DNA of 64,000 bases from NCBI GenBank assembly GCA_023212695.1, contig JALCCG010000003.1:62001-126000 (forward strand), given 5' to 3'. A program made the position numbers and the translations under genes. This DNA is from Sporisorium sorghi (lineage: Eukaryota > Basidiomycota > Ustilaginomycetes > Ustilaginales > Ustilaginaceae). Numbering within the stretch: the stretch's first letter is position 1; each line of letters starts with the position of its first letter. This document shows, one piece after another, positions 43,355 to 52,977 of this stretch. The notes under the pieces were generated by a model that ran no database searches, was not told where the DNA came from, and saw only the letters and a program-made list of their open reading frames with translations.

Positions 43355-43370
43355 GCATAATTTATTATGC
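43355..43370. promoter_or_regulatory. Dyad upstream of the COG0523 gene
   Basis: GCATAAT-TT-ATTATGC, perfect 7-bp arms, 20 bases before the GTG start, in the untranslated leader or start-point region. Likely an operator; not the TCGTAAT/ATTACGA pattern of Bacillus Zur. Confidence 0.5.
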
Positions 43371-43443
43371 TAGCGAGTGTACTACATTTCATCCACCTGC
43401 TGCAAGCGTCCTACCATTAACCTAAACAGGAGTCGTGATTCAG

Positions 43444-43962
43444 ATGAACTCAGCACAAGAACATAAACGGCAATCCCCCGCTTCCGTGAACTGCATGGTC
43501 ATCACCGTCTCGGACACACGGACCGTTGACACGGACAAGAGCGGTAAACTGATGATGGGCTTGCTGGAAGAAGCCGGGCATGCGGTTGCGGCCTACACCA
43601 TTGTTCAGGACGAATATGAAACGATTCGGGAGCTGGTATACACTGCAGTGAGCAACCCCGGAATTGATGTCGTGCTATTAACCGGCGGAACAGGCATATC
43701 CAGCAGAGACACCACTTATGAAGCAGTATCCTCCTTGCTGGACAAGGAACTCCCTGGATTCGGGGAGATTTTCCGCTACCTCAGCTTTACCGAAGACATT
43801 GGTTCTGCTGCCATCTTAAGCCGTGCTATTGGTGGTACGCTAAGCCACACGGCCGTCTTCTCCATGCCGGGGTCTGCCGGAGCCGTACGGCTTGCCATGA
43901 ACCGTATTCTTCTGCCAGAGCTGCGACATATTAAATATGAGCTGGACAAACACAAGTCATGA
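43444..43962 (+). CDS. moaB: MoaB/MogA family molybdenum cofactor protein
   Basis: 172 residues of the MoCF-binding fold: VITVSDTRTVDTDKSG, LLTGGTGISSRDTT and FSMPGSAGAVRLAM. It activates or binds molybdopterin (adenylation) in Moco synthesis. No other moa/mog gene is present. Divergent from the COG0523 gene. ATG at 43444 with CAGGAG upstream; the GTG at 43435 is too close to that site. Confidence 0.88.
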   Translation: MNSAQEHKRQSPASVNCMVITVSDTRTVDTDKSGKLMMGLLEEAGHAVAAYTIVQDEYETIRELVYTAVSNPGIDVVLLTGGTGISSRDTTYEAVSSLLDKELPGFGEIFRYLSFTEDIGSAAILSRAIGGTLSHTAVFSMPGSAGAVRLAMNRILLPELRHIKYELDKHKS

Positions 43963-43990
43963 TCACCCTTCGAGAGATCCAGGAGAATAT

Positions 43991-44030
43991 AAAGAAAGCC
44001 GGATGCTTGTAGTCATCCGGCTTTCTTTTA
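43991..44030. terminator. Bidirectional terminator between moaB and the lipoprotein gene
   Basis: AAAGAAAGCCGGATG and CATCCGGCTTTCTTT, a perfect 15-bp stem with T-runs in both directions. Confidence 0.92.
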
Positions 44031-44038
44031 TTTTCGCA

Positions 44039-44566
44039 CTAACTGCTGACGCGCCCTTGATATTTGGCCAACAGCGCGGGCGCTATTTTTTTGACCTGAC
44101 TGTAATAGTTATCCGTCTTATCTCCAGTCGATGTGTAGACAATCGACGTTTCCTTGTCGCTGATGATCAAATTGTGCCCGCCGGCCACGTTGGCGTCACC
44201 CTCCGTGACACCAAAAATCTCCTTGATTGCTTTTTCCCTGGCCGCTTGATCCTGGTAGACGTAGACGGTAATAAACTGGCTGGCATCATAATTGATCCGG
44301 TACTGATACGTGATGTTGCCAATTTCATCCTCCGCATAGGTCTCATTGGTCAGCGGCATCTTCACTTGGCTAAAAGAAGCTTGAAGCTCCTCAAGAAACT
44401 TTCCGTTCATACCACGTCCTGATATCCGGGCCTCTCTTGAGCCTTCCTCATAAGCCTTCATGTTGTATAGGCGCATTTCATCCTTGGCCACTTGTTTAGA
44501 GCAGCCTACCGATATGGCAAGAATGGAACACAGCAATACTGCTGCAGCGATTCCGCGATAATTCAT
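44039..44566 (-). CDS. Putative lipoprotein of unknown function
   Basis: 175 residues. The N-terminus (about 22 hydrophobic residues) ends in a lipobox-like SVGCS, so the Cys is likely lipidated. The mature part is a mixed alpha/beta domain with TYQYRINYDASQFITVYVYQ and no known motif. AAGGGTGA precedes the ATG at 44566. Confidence 0.7.
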   Translation of the reverse strand: MNYRGIAAAVLLCSILAISVGCSKQVAKDEMRLYNMKAYEEGSREARISGRGMNGKFLEELQASFSQVKMPLTNETYAEDEIGNITYQYRINYDASQFITVYVYQDQAAREKAIKEIFGVTEGDANVAGGHNLIISDKETSIVYTSTGDKTDNYYSQVKKIAPALLAKYQGRVSS

Positions 44567-44653
44567 GTTCACTCACCCTTCCCTTGGTGTCAAAGGTTAC
44601 CTTGCCTTAGGATGCCTGCGGGTAATGAACATTATGCGAATTCAAGCTAATAA

Positions 44654-45652
44654 TTAAAGCGATATGACACTTCTTCCGACTGCTCCTCCCTGCAAGATGG
44701 TATTCAGCACGTCAGGGAGATCGGTCAACCCGTATTCCCTGATTCCTTCTTGAAGTACGGCTGTCGGCTTCCATTCATCAGCAAGCCTGGACCAGACGGA
44801 TCGGCGATAGACCATTGGGCAGTATACCGAATCGATCCCCAGGAGATTAATCCCTCTCAAAATAAACGGAAACACCGTGGTATCAAACGCACCGCCGCCA
44901 GTCATGCCGGAAACGGCGATGCCCCCGCCGTATTGTACACTTTTTAGAAGTGAGCTCAGCTGGCTGCCCCCGACAGGATCCACCACCGCTGCCCACCTCT
45001 CAGCCGCTATCGCTCCTTTTGAGACAGACTCGGTTTCTTCCCTGGATATAACTTCATCAGCTCCAAGCTTCTTGAGCCAATCCGCCTGACTGGATTTGCC
45101 GGTCGATGCCGTCACACGGTAACCCAGCTGACTCAGGATCGATACGGCAAAACTTCCAACTCCACCCGTTGCACCCGTTACAAGAACCGGTCCCTGATTC
45201 TGCTGGAGTCCGTTTCGCAGTAATGCCTCAATCGACAGGGCAGCGGTAAAACCTGCAGTGCCAATGGCCATCGCCTCTCTTGGCGACAAGCCTTGCGGCA
45301 GAGGCACAAGCCAGTCTCCCTTGACCCTGGCATATTGGCTGAATCCACCTTCATGCGATACGCCCAGCTCATAACCGGTGCAGAGGACATCATCGCCTTC
45401 CTTGTAACCGGGATGCGAGGATTCCACTACGGTTCCCGCCAGATCAATGCCTGGAATGAACGGATACCTGCGCACTATTTTGCCTTCCGGAATGCTGGCA
45501 AGCCCGTCCTTGTAATTAACCCCGCTGTACAATACCCGGACAGTAACATCTCCTTCAGGAAGCTGATCGATGGAGATGTTCTCCACGCTTCCACGAACCT
45601 CTTGCTCCTCTTGACGAAGAACATAGGCTTGAAAATTGGTTTGGCTGCACAC
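44654..45652 (-). CDS. Medium-chain dehydrogenase, acrylyl-CoA reductase/YhfP type
   Basis: 332 residues, zinc-independent MDR family. The NADPH motif GATGGVGSFAVSIL and VNYKDGLASIPEGKI are typical of YhdH/YhfP enzymes. No zinc-site Cys/His set is seen. GTG start at 45652 after AAGGAG. Reduces an enoyl-CoA or quinone; the true substrate is not known. Confidence 0.87.
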   Translation of the reverse strand: MCSQTNFQAYVLRQEEQEVRGSVENISIDQLPEGDVTVRVLYSGVNYKDGLASIPEGKIVRRYPFIPGIDLAGTVVESSHPGYKEGDDVLCTGYELGVSHEGGFSQYARVKGDWLVPLPQGLSPREAMAIGTAGFTAALSIEALLRNGLQQNQGPVLVTGATGGVGSFAVSILSQLGYRVTASTGKSSQADWLKKLGADEVISREETESVSKGAIAAERWAAVVDPVGGSQLSSLLKSVQYGGGIAVSGMTGGGAFDTTVFPFILRGINLLGIDSVYCPMVYRRSVWSRLADEWKPTAVLQEGIREYGLTDLPDVLNTILQGGAVGRSVISL

Positions 45653-45873
45653 ACTGCTCACTCCTTCAGTTTTATATTTTGAATTTATCCGTATAAAATC
45701 TGCGCCATGAATGTTGAAACTGTGCATATCCGCCGGAATAAGGCGATTTCTGCGCTTTCCCGAGAAAAAATCCGCAGCAACAGAATCAAAAGTAGTTACA
45801 GGTTATGTTAGGATGAAAAAAGAATCCTCCTCTTGCTATAACTACTTCATATACGGGAGTTGAACTGAACATT

Positions 45874-46680
45874 ATGAACCATTCTATACAGGAAACTCAA
45901 GCGTCATCCTTCCGCTTTTCGTTCCTGCTTACCTTAGTGACATTACTTCTGTTCCCCGTCGCCAGCAAGCCCGTCAGTCAAGCTCTTAAAAGCATTGGAA
46001 TACATACAGAATTGGGAGGCGTCGCCGGTTCATTTCTCGTTTTTTTTCTGAGCTTGGGACTTATCCTTTTATTTCTTCGCTTAGTCTACGGAGCTGTTCC
46101 CTTCATTACCCGGCCTGGCCTTAAAGTGTACTTACAGATGGGTCTCCTCTTTATCATCATTACAGGGAGCTGCGAATACTTCAGCACTTACCGCTCGGTT
46201 GAAGCATCTGTATTGGATAAAAGCCATTCTTACCTTGAAGCCCCCTTCAGCGTGAAGAATGCCCGTATTATACATCCGAAAGCATCTTCAGATAAAGCCT
46301 ATGCCTTTGTCGTCACACCTGGACTGGGTCTGCAATTATCAGCCCATACCAGGGGATGGTTCGGATGGGATATGTCCGTTGTATCCACATTCTACCCTCC
46401 GGCTGAGAATTCCTCTTCGCCTTCCATATTTTCAGAGACAAATGTTCACTCATCGCTCGCCTTCGGAATATACAGAAGCCAAGAACCGCTTCGGATCTAT
46501 GTGAACGGTCAGCCTGCACCATCTATACCTTATCGCCAATTAAGACCATATGTCAGTGAAGATTTGTACATGTGGTATTACGAACATCAGCCTGACCCTG
46601 TCATGACTAAGGATAAACTTCATCTGATCGCCCGCGATGCAAACGATAGCGTTATAGCTCAAGATCAGCTTGATTTGTAG
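45874..46680 (+). CDS. Membrane protein of unknown function
   Basis: 268 residues. Three membrane segments in the first 100 residues, then a mostly extracytoplasmic domain (SAHTRGWFGWDMSVVSTFYP and so on) of about 150 residues, rich in aromatic residues. No family recognised. GGGAG lies upstream of the ATG. Confidence 0.6.
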   Translation: MNHSIQETQASSFRFSFLLTLVTLLLFPVASKPVSQALKSIGIHTELGGVAGSFLVFFLSLGLILLFLRLVYGAVPFITRPGLKVYLQMGLLFIIITGSCEYFSTYRSVEASVLDKSHSYLEAPFSVKNARIIHPKASSDKAYAFVVTPGLGLQLSAHTRGWFGWDMSVVSTFYPPAENSSSPSIFSETNVHSSLAFGIYRSQEPLRIYVNGQPAPSIPYRQLRPYVSEDLYMWYYEHQPDPVMTKDKLHLIARDANDSVIAQDQLDL

Positions 46681-46689
46681 CCACGCACA

Positions 46690-46742
46690 ATAAGACACTC
46701 CCTCGCATGCCAAGCAGCAGATAGGGAGCGTCTTATTTTATT
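46690..46742. terminator. Bidirectional terminator between the gene at 45874 and pncB
   Basis: TAAGACACTCCCT and AGGGAGCGTCTTA pair over 13 bp with one mismatch; TTTTATTT on the plus side. Confidence 0.8.
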
Positions 46743-46762
46743 TCCACTGGTTAATTCTATTT

Positions 46763-48217
46763 CTATTCTTCATGCTGTTCCATAAACTCAGCCATCATGC
46801 GATGCTTGACTTCCCAGACCTGCTCACTAAGGTTAACCCGGTAAATCTCCGGATTCAGCTTGCGTAAATATTCCGGCCAGAACTGATCAAGCTGCGTGTT
46901 ATGATAACTCCGTATCTCTTCCAGCTTCGGCAGCTCATATACCAGCTCACCCTGCAAGAACACCGGTTCAAGCATGGATACAGCCTCAAAGTTCTGCACA
47001 TTCTTACGCATATAAGGATGCAGCGGATTAAACAGCTTTAGCTTCCCGCTGTCCGGCGGCATCTCCTCTTCAGGGAAGCAGATGTAATCGGCAATGGCTT
47101 TACCGCTGCCTTTGGATATGATGCGGTAAACCTCTTTTTTGCCTGGCGTCGATACTTTTTCGGGATTGCCTGAAATCTTGATGGTCGGGACCATCTCACC
47201 GTCAACCTCACGCTCCACCAATTTATAGACGCCTCCGAGAGCCGGCTGGTCTGCGGCGGTGATTAATTGGGTTCCGACACCCCAAGTGTCAATTTTAGCT
47301 CCCTGTGCTTTAAGATCCAGAATGGTTCCTTCATCCAGATCATTCGAGGCCACGATGCCCACATAGTCAAGACCGGCCTCATCCAGCATTTTACGGGCTT
47401 GAATGGACAGATAAGCCAAATCCCCGCTGTCCAGACGGATGGCATTCATTCGTTTCCCCTGGGCTTCCAGCTTCTTCGCGGTTGCAATTGCATGCGGAAT
47501 CCCGCTCTTTAACGTATCAAACGTATCCACTAGCAGGGTAACCTGATCCGGCATTACCTCAGCAAATATATCAAAGGCCTCCTGCTCGCTCCGGAAGGTC
47601 TGTACCCAGGAATGCGCATGCGTGCCTTTGGTGGGAATACCGAATTTCTCCCCTGCCAGCATATTCGAAGTGGCGTGGAAGCCCGCCAGATAGGCTGCAC
47701 GCGCCCCCCAGACGGCCGCATCGGCTTCCTGCGCTCGTCTTGTGCCAAACTCCAGCAGGATGTCCCCGCTGGCAACCTGACGGATTCGGGAGGCTTTGGT
47801 GGCGATCAGCGTCTGGAAGTTCATGAAGTTCAGAAGCGCGGTTTCCACCAGCTGCGTTTCGAATATGGTGCCTTCAACCCGGATGAGCGGCTCGTTCGGG
47901 AAGACCAGCGCCCCCTCCTTCATGGAATGAATATTCCCTTGGAAGCGGAACTGGCGAAGCTCCTCCAAAAACTCAGGTTTATACTTCTCTTCCTGTTTGG
48001 CCAGATAGGCAATGTCATCTTCCGAGAACCGCAACGATTCAATGTAATGTACAATCCTCTCCAAACCGGCAAAAACAGCGTACCCGTTGCCGAATGGCAG
48101 CTTACGAAAATAAGCCTCAAATACCGCACGCGTACGATGAGATCCGTTAATCCAATGAGCATACATCATGTTGATCTGGTATTTGTCCGTATGTAGTGCT
48201 AATCCTGCTGTCAGCAT
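46763..48217 (-). CDS. pncB: Nicotinate phosphoribosyltransferase
   Basis: 484 residues. The family opening TDKYQINMMYAHW and the active-site blocks RRAQEADAAVWGARA and NAIRLDSGDL are present. It converts nicotinate and PRPP to nicotinate mononucleotide (Preiss-Handler pathway). ATG at 48217 after TGGAGG. It lies 80 bases after pncA in one NAD-salvage operon. Confidence 0.93.
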   Translation of the reverse strand: MLTAGLALHTDKYQINMMYAHWINGSHRTRAVFEAYFRKLPFGNGYAVFAGLERIVHYIESLRFSEDDIAYLAKQEEKYKPEFLEELRQFRFQGNIHSMKEGALVFPNEPLIRVEGTIFETQLVETALLNFMNFQTLIATKASRIRQVASGDILLEFGTRRAQEADAAVWGARAAYLAGFHATSNMLAGEKFGIPTKGTHAHSWVQTFRSEQEAFDIFAEVMPDQVTLLVDTFDTLKSGIPHAIATAKKLEAQGKRMNAIRLDSGDLAYLSIQARKMLDEAGLDYVGIVASNDLDEGTILDLKAQGAKIDTWGVGTQLITAADQPALGGVYKLVEREVDGEMVPTIKISGNPEKVSTPGKKEVYRIISKGSGKAIADYICFPEEEMPPDSGKLKLFNPLHPYMRKNVQNFEAVSMLEPVFLQGELVYELPKLEEIRSYHNTQLDQFWPEYLRKLNPEIYRVNLSEQVWEVKHRMMAEFMEQHEE

Positions 48218-48297
48218 CACGATCATCCTCCAGTGTTACCCGTTTGCTCCTTTATGCTTCCGGGCAATTCACAAGCTGTCATCTTAATTCGTTCATC

Positions 48298-48852
48298 TTA
48301 TTTCGTACCATCTTCACTGCGCACAACCGCTGCACCGAGACTGCCTTGAAAATGACCTAAAGCCCACTGATGGCCCTCTGGATTGAAGCTTGCAACAGCA
48401 TCCTCATAAACCGTAATCTTATATCCGTAATTGTAGGCATCCACCGCCGTATGAAGGACACAGATATCCGTGCATACCCCGACCAGATCCACTTCGGTAA
48501 TCCCGCGTTCACGCAGCTTTTGATTCAGATCGGTGCCGCAAAATGCACTGTACCTCGTTTTGTCCATCCAATAGATCGTTTCCCTGCGTTCCTCGTACAC
48601 CTGCTGCAGATCGCCGTATAATTCACGCCCCCGCGTGTCCCGAATGTTATGAGGCGGAAACAGCTTCGTTTCCGGATGGTAAGCATCATGCTCCTCGTGA
48701 AGGTCTACAGCCATCACAACGAAATCCCCGCGGTCATTATACTGTCTGGTCAAGTCGACAATTCTATGCTGAATGTCAATGGCTGGCTTGCCTACAGGCA
48801 GACTGCCATCCACGAAGTCATTCGTGAAATCTATCACGATTAAAGCCTTCAT
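48298..48852 (-). CDS. pncA: Nicotinamidase
   Basis: 184 residues of the isochorismatase fold. The catalytic triad is visible: Asp in VIDFTNDF, Lys in MDKTRYSAF and Cys in LVGVCTDICVLHT; VDLHEEHD supplies metal ligands. It deamidates nicotinamide to nicotinate, feeding PncB. Start at 48852 with GAGGAG. Confidence 0.92.
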   Translation of the reverse strand: MKALIVIDFTNDFVDGSLPVGKPAIDIQHRIVDLTRQYNDRGDFVVMAVDLHEEHDAYHPETKLFPPHNIRDTRGRELYGDLQQVYEERRETIYWMDKTRYSAFCGTDLNQKLRERGITEVDLVGVCTDICVLHTAVDAYNYGYKITVYEDAVASFNPEGHQWALGHFQGSLGAAVVRSEDGTK

Positions 48853-48917
48853 CTGACACACTCCTCTGTACAATGATTAATGTGGCTGATAAAAAAACAG
48901 TGGCTTGAGATTACATG

Positions 48918-49703
48918 TTACGTATAAATAGATAGCAGCGGTGCATGATCCGTAAATCGATACAATTGGGCCGGTCGTTGGGAGTACTGATTCGAGTTTA
49001 GAGGTTTGCCATCCTCATCACGGGCTTCCTCCAGAATTCCCTGCCTGCTTCGGGTAGAAGTAATCTTACGGATAAAGTTGGGTTCATTGAACTCCGGCAC
49101 GACGGTTTGGATAACCTGATACAGTTCGCTCAGTGTAAAATGCTCCGGCAAAAACTGTCTGGCAATCGTCGTTTGCAGCATTTGCTGCTGAATCTTGCGA
49201 TACGCATCCATGATGATATCCCGGTGGTCAAAAGCAAGCTCCAGCTCCTCCAGAGCCTCCGCTACCGTGAATAGTCCAACCTCTTCTGCATCATCGGCAG
49301 CCTGGCGGTGCTCCAGCATCCATTCTTCCACCAACGCGTAGAACGCATGGCTTATGATCCAGCCGCGTGGATCGCGACCGGGCGCGCTATACACACCCAA
49401 ATATTCCAAATGACCGCCATCCACCCCGGTCTCTTCTTTCAGTTCCCTCTTGGCTGCATCGTAAATAGACTCACTCTCACGGCAAAAACCGCCTGGAAGC
49501 GCCCACATACCAGCACAAGGCCATGATCTGCGCCTAATCAGCATCACCTTAAGCTCCCGTATAGGCAGTGTCTTGGTGAAGGTCTTCCGCTCCCGCTTCG
49601 TCAAGGTAAACATGACGATATCAGCGGGTACACCATCCGGTGTTCTATATTTCTTGGCATTGCGCTGTGGCGCCTGTTCATGATCCGTCATTTCCATCAC
49701 CAT
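48918..49703 (-). CDS. nrtR: NrtR-type Nudix-related transcriptional regulator with intact Nudix box
   Basis: 261 residues. The N-terminal Nudix domain keeps GGFCRESESIYDAAKRELKE and then ETGV, a complete Nudix box, so hydrolase activity is possible. The C-terminal winged helix (FTLSELYQVIQTVVPEFNE, NFIRKITSTR, RPAQLYRF) is that of NrtR regulators of NAD metabolism, which sense ADP-ribose or NAD. It heads the operon with pncA and pncB, its expected targets. The start may be 49703 or 49691; neither has a strong ribosome site. Confidence 0.83.
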   Translation of the reverse strand: MVMEMTDHEQAPQRNAKKYRTPDGVPADIVMFTLTKRERKTFTKTLPIRELKVMLIRRRSWPCAGMWALPGGFCRESESIYDAAKRELKEETGVDGGHLEYLGVYSAPGRDPRGWIISHAFYALVEEWMLEHRQAADDAEEVGLFTVAEALEELELAFDHRDIIMDAYRKIQQQMLQTTIARQFLPEHFTLSELYQVIQTVVPEFNEPNFIRKITSTRSRQGILEEARDEDGKPLNSNQYSQRPAQLYRFTDHAPLLSIYT

Positions 49704-49714
49704 AACTATTAATT

Positions 49715-49731
49715 TGATAATTTCATTATGA
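49715..49731. promoter_or_regulatory. Dyad upstream of nrtR, possible NrtR operator
   Basis: TGATAAT-TTC-ATTATGA, with one mismatch in 7-bp arms, 12 bases before the first possible nrtR start. Autoregulation by NrtR would act here. No second copy was seen before pncA or pncB. Confidence 0.4.
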
Positions 49732-49830
49732 CATATTTAAAGATGATGTCAAGGATTTCCTCATCCCATCTTCTGCATAAGATTACTATGCCCTATTCAG
49801 CCTCATTCTGTTCATGATGGATATGAATAG

Positions 49831-49858
49831 AAAAGGTGCGGAACCATTCCGCACCTTC
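49831..49858 (-). terminator. Terminator of ricA
   Basis: AAGGTGCGGAA-CCA-TTCCGCACCTT, perfect 11-bp stem with T on the minus side. Confidence 0.88.
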
Positions 49859-49865
49859 GAATCGC

Positions 49866-50315
49866 CTAACCGCAGCTGCTTGGCGGCGTATCTTTTCCTG
49901 TTTCTACATTGACTTTTTCCGAAACGGTATCATGAATCACGGATACGACCAGTTGCAGAAGATAGTTGATATCGCTTTGACTCTGCTGGAATTCCATAAC
50001 GAGCGGGATGCCGTCAATCTCCTCTTGCAGCTCTTCGATCTCGCGTTCGATTTTCGCAACCATGTCCTTATTCTGAAAGGATTCAAAAGCAACGATTTCT
50101 TTTTGCTTTTTCTTGATGGTCTTGATCAATCCTTGAACCCGTTCGTGGTTTTGGATTTTCTCTTCTGCTTGCTTAAACATTTGGACTTCTTCGCTTGTGG
50201 ATATTAAATTCGCCAGCTCACCGGCTTTTGCCAAAATATCATCGCGTATAATCAATTCACGCGAATTGAATGTTGACATACCATATGTGTTCGTACGAAC
50301 ATGATCTTGTGCCAA
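49866..50315 (-). CDS. ricA: RicA (YmcA) family protein of the Y-complex
   Basis: 149 residues, YlbF/YmcA family: ISTSEEVQMFKQAEEKIQNH, IPLVMEFQQSQSDINYLLQLV. It ends in SSCG; in Bacillus RicA also has a near-terminal Cys. The RicA-RicF-RicT complex acts with RNase Y in mRNA processing and controls biofilm, competence and sporulation. The start is a TTG at 50315 with TTGGAGCG upstream; an ATG at 50279 is the alternative. It follows miaB, the same neighbour as in Bacillus. Confidence 0.87.
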   Translation of the reverse strand: MAQDHVRTNTYGMSTFNSRELIIRDDILAKAGELANLISTSEEVQMFKQAEEKIQNHERVQGLIKTIKKKQKEIVAFESFQNKDMVAKIEREIEELQEEIDGIPLVMEFQQSQSDINYLLQLVVSVIHDTVSEKVNVETGKDTPPSSCG

Positions 50316-50424
50316 GGTTCATCGCTCCAATTCTTCATCATCTATAAGCATATACACAGCGCCGGGCCGAACTCACAAGGACGGCCTCTACGTACGTCGT
50401 GGTAAATTTCTGCCTGCCTCTCTA

Positions 50425-51984
50425 TTATACAGCATCCGATGCAGGAATCGGATTGGAAATCATATCGCCTTTGATATACCAGGTCTTCGTATCGGTAATT
50501 TGAACATTCACGAACGTTCCCACCAAATCCCTGGAGCCTTCAAAATGCACCAGCTTGTTCGTGCGCGTGCGCCCGGACAGCATGGAATCATTGTTCTTGC
50601 TGACACCCTCTACAAGGACCTCTACCGTAGCACCCAGCAGCCTGTCATTGCTCTGGCGGCTGTACTCACTGATAGCTGCATTCAAACGTTGAAGCCGCTC
50701 GCTCTTGACCTCCATCGGCACATTATCCTCCATCACCGCTGCCGGTGTTCCTTCACGGGGAGAATAGATGAAGGTATACGCAGCGTCATAACCTACTTCG
50801 CGGACAAGAGACAGCGTCTCCTCAAACTGCTCATCAGTTTCTCCAGGGAATCCGACAATGATGTCCGTTGTAAACGCAACATTCGGAATCGCTTTTTTAA
50901 TCTTATGAGCAAGCTCCAGGTACGTCTCACGCGTATATTTGCGGCTCATTTTTTTGAGCACCTGCGAGCTTCCCGATTGCACCGGCAGATGAATGTGTTC
51001 TACCAGATTTCCGCCCTTCGCCAGCACCTCGATCAGATGATCGTCGAAATCTCTCGGATGGGATGTCGTGAAACGTACACGCGGGATATCGATCTTATGG
51101 ATCGCATCCATCAGATCGCCGAAGCGGTACTCGATATCCTCAAAATCCTTGCCGTATGCGTTCACATTTTGCCCGAGCAGCGTGATTTCCTTGTAACCCT
51201 GACGGGCTAGTTCACGTACCTCAGCTATAACATCCTCCGGACGCCGGCTGCGTTCCTTACCGCGGGTATACGGGACTATGCAGTATGTACAGAATTTATC
51301 GCAGCCGTACATAATGTTAACCCAGCCGCGAAGCCCTTCCCGCTTCTTCGGAAGGTTCTCAATGATGTCACCCTCCTTGGACCACACTTCAACAACCATT
51401 TCCTTGCTGAAGAGCGCCTCCTGTATAAGATGGGGCAGACGGTGCACGTTGTGCGTACCGAAGATGAGGTCAACGAAGCCGTGTTTCTGGAGAATGCGAT
51501 TAACTACGGACTCCTCCTGTGACATACAGCCGCAAACACCGAGCAGCATATCGGGCTTCTCGATCTTCAAGTGTTTCAGATGGCCAAGCTCGCCGAAGAC
51601 CTTGTCCTCCGCATTTTCACGAATGGCGCATGTATTCAGCAAAATGATATCCGCCTGCTTGCGATCCTCGGTGGCTTGATAGCCCATTTGCTCCAGCAAT
51701 CCCTTAATGGTCTCGGAATCATGCTCATTCATCTGGCACCCATACGTGTATACAATATAATGCTTGCCCGCTCCGATGCGCCGGAACTCCTCCGGCAGCT
51801 CTGTATCGTACAGCACTTCTACGCTCTGCTTGCCGCGCTGCTTTTCCTGTCTATGATTAGGCTCCGAAAGAATATTGATTTCCCGGCCGTTGATGCGAAT
51901 TCTCTTCCCGTGTTCATCTTCCGAGAGAACTTTGGCTCCTGAAAAATCAAAATATTTGGAGTAGTCCTTACTTTCTTTGGACAT
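50425..51984 (-). CDS. miaB: tRNA-2-methylthio-N6-dimethylallyladenosine synthase MiaB
   Basis: 519 residues. The N-terminal methylthiotransferase domain has Cys in [15 protein letters not shown] and GVCGCMS. The radical-SAM motif is [16 protein letters not shown] (CxxxCxxC). A TRAM domain ends the protein. It adds the methylthio group to i6A37 in tRNAs. AAGGAG precedes the ATG. Upstream of ricA in one operon. Confidence 0.95.
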   Translation of the reverse strand: MSKESKDYSKYFDFSGAKVLSEDEHGKRIRINGREINILSEPNHRQEKQRGKQSVEVLYDTELPEEFRRIGAGKHYIVYTYGCQMNEHDSETIKGLLEQMGYQATEDRKQADIILLNTCAIRENAEDKVFGELGHLKHLKIEKPDMLLGVCGCMSQEESVVNRILQKHGFVDLIFGTHNVHRLPHLIQEALFSKEMVVEVWSKEGDIIENLPKKREGLRGWVNIMYGCDKFCTYCIVPYTRGKERSRRPEDVIAEVRELARQGYKEITLLGQNVNAYGKDFEDIEYRFGDLMDAIHKIDIPRVRFTTSHPRDFDDHLIEVLAKGGNLVEHIHLPVQSGSSQVLKKMSRKYTRETYLELAHKIKKAIPNVAFTTDIIVGFPGETDEQFEETLSLVREVGYDAAYTFIYSPREGTPAAVMEDNVPMEVKSERLQRLNAAISEYSRQSNDRLLGATVEVLVEGVSKNNDSMLSGRTRTNKLVHFEGSRDLVGTFVNVQITDTKTWYIKGDMISNPIPASDAV

Positions 51985-52117
51985 GCTTGGTCACTCCTTA
52001 GATCCACAAAATCTCTGGTTTCACATGACAAAACCTCTTAAATAGGCACTGTTTTAAATTATATCATGATCTTAATGCCTAAGCTACCACTCTGACATGA
52101 TCGATGCAAACTTCAAA

Positions 52118-52156
52118 AAAGAGCCTGAAATCGAAATTCATCGATCCAGGCTCTTC
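52118..52156 (-). terminator. Terminator of pduL
   Basis: AAGAGCCTG and CAGGCTCTT, 9-bp perfect stem extended imperfectly, followed by TTTTTTGAAG on the minus strand. Confidence 0.85.
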
Positions 52157-52228
52157 CGTACGTGCTTCCTATAAGCGCACATACGTGACATATACAGTTT
52201 GTTCCTTCAACCTGACTGAAGTTATAAA

Positions 52229-52801
52229 TTAGTCAATAATTTCAGCAGTATCTCCGTTGTTGGCACCAGCCGCATTCGCTTCGTCCGTATCGATGTGCAT
52301 ATCGAGCGCAAAGTTATCGGATACGCGAGCAATCACATTTTCCAATACAAGACCGCGCTCACCGCCAAGACGCACTTTAAGCAGATCCTTGTCTTTAATG
52401 CCCCACTGACCCGCATCGGACGTATGGAAATGAATATGACGAGCGGCTACAATAACACCCTCATCCACCGTTACCTCGCCTGCTGGGCCTTTGATGGTGA
52501 TACCAGGTGTTCCAGCGATATTCCCTGACTCCCGCACAGGTGCTTTCACACCAATTGCAAAGGAATCCGTACGGGAAATCTCAAGCTGGGTTGCAGGACG
52601 CGCAGGTCCCAAAATTCTTACTTTATCGAATTGTCCCTTCGTTCCAATTACCGCTACCGTTTCATTGGCTGCGAATTGTCCTGGCTGGGACAAAGGCTTG
52701 AATTCTGTAAGCTGATATCCAGGGCCGAATAATGCCTCAATATGCTCCTGGGATAAATGAATATGGCGGGCGGATACACCCACAGGTACAGTTTTACTCA
52801 T
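52229..52801 (-). CDS. pduL: PduL-type phosphotransacylase
   Basis: 190 residues. The two histidine motifs SARHIHLSQEHI and AARHIHFHTSDA of the PduL family (zinc-binding) are both present. PduL swaps CoA and phosphate on short acyl groups (propionyl or acetyl). The short N-terminus without an encapsulation helix and the absence of microcompartment genes point to a free cytosolic acetate/propionate-metabolism enzyme. The gene stands alone. Confidence 0.9.
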   Translation of the reverse strand: MSKTVPVGVSARHIHLSQEHIEALFGPGYQLTEFKPLSQPGQFAANETVAVIGTKGQFDKVRILGPARPATQLEISRTDSFAIGVKAPVRESGNIAGTPGITIKGPAGEVTVDEGVIVAARHIHFHTSDAGQWGIKDKDLLKVRLGGERGLVLENVIARVSDNFALDMHIDTDEANAAGANNGDTAEIID

Positions 52802-52977
52802 CTGTCTCTCACTCCTTGTTTTTCTCTATATGCTGTACGTGCCATCACCTATTATACTCTCTATTACCCAAAAATAAAAAGGCAGCCCGATGATTCTGGG
52901 TGCCTTCTTCTCATTTCTCATATGATCTGCAACAGGATTGTCAAAGTTATCTTTGAATCATGGGCGTTATGCGAATT

